Source: a virus. From it: 44,452 nucleotides of DNA. A program made the translations under genes and the position numbers. Below, piece after piece: positions 43,548-44,452 of this stretch; the first letter of the stretch is position 1; every line of letters begins with the position of its first letter. The notes beneath the pieces were generated by a model. That model was given only the letters and a program-made list of their open reading frames with translations. It was not told the DNA's origin and did no database searches. Location: positions 1 to 44,452 of IMG/VR virus record IMGVR_UViG_3300034198_013730; one strand, written 5' to 3'.

Positions 43548-43774
43548 TAGATATCTCCCTTTAGGTGGTCATTAATATGTTGGTCCAGTTTTACTTCATT
43601 GCGAATAACTGTTTCTTCTACCCGGTCTATTGAGCGACCAAGACTTTTTCCAATAATGTCAAGTTTGTCTGAAACAACACCATGGTCAGATTTATTTTCT
43701 CTTCGCCCTTTTTCTATAAGTGCAACAAGAATTGTTCCTAACATGGCAATTAATGCAACCGTAATTGCTTGCAT
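43547..43774 (-). CDS. DUF2746-like membrane protein, 75 aa
   Basis: N-terminal membrane helix (VALIAMLGTILVALIE), then a polar coiled coil ending LDQHINDHLKGDI, as in small DUF2746-type phage proteins often next to endolysin genes. A second holin-like or anchoring role is possible. Confidence 0.78.
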   Translation of the reverse strand: MQAITVALIAMLGTILVALIEKGRRENKSDHGVVSDKLDIIGKSLGRSIDRVEETVIRNEVKLDQHINDHLKGDI

Positions 43775-43779
43775 AAAAG

Positions 43780-44292
43780 TTATGCTCCGGGATTAGGAAG
43801 TGAGCGCCACGCTGCTTCAAACTTTGCAGCATCTTTTGCCATTGCTGGAGAAATTTCTACATGCAACCACATGGGGTTGCCCTGATATGAACCAGCATTG
43901 TCATCCTTGGTAAACAATTTGATACCCGATTTCCCTGGACCACGAGAACAGCGATACCCCGCACCAAAGTCTCCATGCGCATACCAGTGAACTTCTTCAA
44001 TTTCAAGAACTTCAGAGTTGATAACCAAGAAATCCCACATCTCACGGGCTACAGCCTCGGATGGGTACTGAATATCTGCGGCTGCACCCGTGGCATGGGT
44101 ACTCATCCACTTGCCCGCTTCAGGGTCAGTCAATTTCATCCCAACAGTGTGGTCATTTTTCATCAATCTAACTTGATAAATCCCCAACGACTTTGTTTTC
44201 CACCTAGCCGCACAAAGCGCAACTAATTTTTCAGTGCCTGGTTGAGGCCCTTTTCCATCAAAACTGGGGTAATATGAGTATTTTCTGACCAT
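43780..44292 (-). CDS. M15-like peptidase, probable endolysin, 170 aa
   Basis: H66 (STHATGAAADI) and D73 plus H144 (MWLHVEIS) are the zinc-ligand pattern of M15/VanY-type D-Ala-D-Ala or L-Ala-D-Glu peptidases. AAAAGGA precedes ATG 44292. No cell-wall-binding domain is attached. It would cut peptide cross-links of host peptidoglycan after release by the holin encoded downstream. Confidence 0.82.
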   Translation of the reverse strand: MVRKYSYYPSFDGKGPQPGTEKLVALCAARWKTKSLGIYQVRLMKNDHTVGMKLTDPEAGKWMSTHATGAAADIQYPSEAVAREMWDFLVINSEVLEIEEVHWYAHGDFGAGYRCSRGPGKSGIKLFTKDDNAGSYQGNPMWLHVEISPAMAKDAAKFEAAWRSLPNPGA

Positions 44293-44326
44293 GACAATTC
44301 CTTTTAAAAGCGAATAGTCAATTTTA

Positions 44327-44452
44327 TCATTCTTCGTTATTGGGGGTAAGCAGAATGCCCAATAGGTGAATGACAAGGGCTATTGCGCTAATTACTAAAC
44401 CCTTTTGCTTTACGTCACCAGACAATGTAATAAGAACAAGGGCCGTGCCCGC
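44327..44452 (-). CDS. Membrane protein, C-terminal part (partial)
   Basis: An open frame runs off the right edge with 41 codons (AGTALVLITLSGDV and KGLVISAIALVIHLLGILLT), one or two membrane helices, stopping just upstream of the M15 gene. Position suggests another lysis-cassette membrane protein. Confidence 0.65.
   Translation of the reverse strand, partial: AGTALVLITLSGDVKQKGLVISAIALVIHLLGILLTPNNEE

Noticed and set aside
1-44452. CRISPR array, insertion sequence, tRNA or integrase
   Set aside because: No regularly spaced repeats, transposase-like frames, tRNA cloverleaf or recombinase motifs were seen; the dispersed repeat is irregularly spaced and single-stranded.

Overview
The window looks like one continuous stretch of a tailed double-stranded DNA phage (or phage-plasmid) of an actinobacterium. 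The evidence for an actinobacterial host is two WhiB-type Fe-S regulators, ThyX thymidylate synthase, an Rpf/lysozyme-like secreted muralytic protein, a DUF732-like lipoprotein, and many leaderless genes whose -10 boxes fit TANNNT. Base composition is moderate, as in freshwater actinobacteria, but the exact host is inference. No tRNA, integrase, large terminase, portal, capsid or DNA polymerase gene was recognised here, so those must lie elsewhere. Gene density is very high: about 100 genes, many under 100 codons and many overlapping by 1-4 bases.

Layout. 1-7 kb: the end of a collagen-like tail fibre, small minus-strand genes, a lipoprotein, and a 1.65-kaa multidomain protein with two HExxH zincin-like modules and two HD-x3-H modules, each pair a tandem duplication. 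7-11 kb (minus): RHH/zinc protein, HTH protein, TOPRIM primase-ATPase, WhiB and SSB. 11-14 kb (plus): muralytic protein, ThyX and small genes. 14-29 kb (minus): DUF932, a SMARCAL1-like HARP/SNF2 helicase, then about 35 tiny accessory genes. 29-35.4 kb (plus): a mirror-image accessory array ending in a MoxR AAA+ / VWA-metallopeptidase pair. 35.5-39.3 kb: mixed small genes, a replication-linked pair (helicase-loader-like) and tandem RHH genes. 39.3-42 kb (minus): second WhiB, a proteasome-like Ntn hydrolase and a calcineurin-like phosphoesterase. 42-44.5 kb: winged-helix genes, then a lysis cassette (holin-like, DUF2746-like and M15-like peptidase).

The most striking signal is regulatory. Between 16.2 and 33.2 kb, 26 near-identical promoters drive the accessory genes in both directions from a divergence point at about 29.1 kb. 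Each has TTG-type -35, usually a 17-bp spacer with a near-invariant ATAGCC two bases before the -10, and a TANNNT -10. In most cases the start codon begins exactly 6 nt after the -10, so these are leaderless mRNAs; a subset has 20-40 nt leaders with Shine-Dalgarno sites. The same region holds an exact 16-bp chromosomal-type parS site (26826-26841), an adjacent perfect palindrome, a cluster of DnaA-box-like sequences beside an AT tract (24046-24115), and an 11-copy repeat around GACGGTGGCGGAA that is always on the plus strand whatever the gene direction. Together they suggest a maintenance/replication core buried inside a coordinately controlled host-takeover region; that functional reading is inference.
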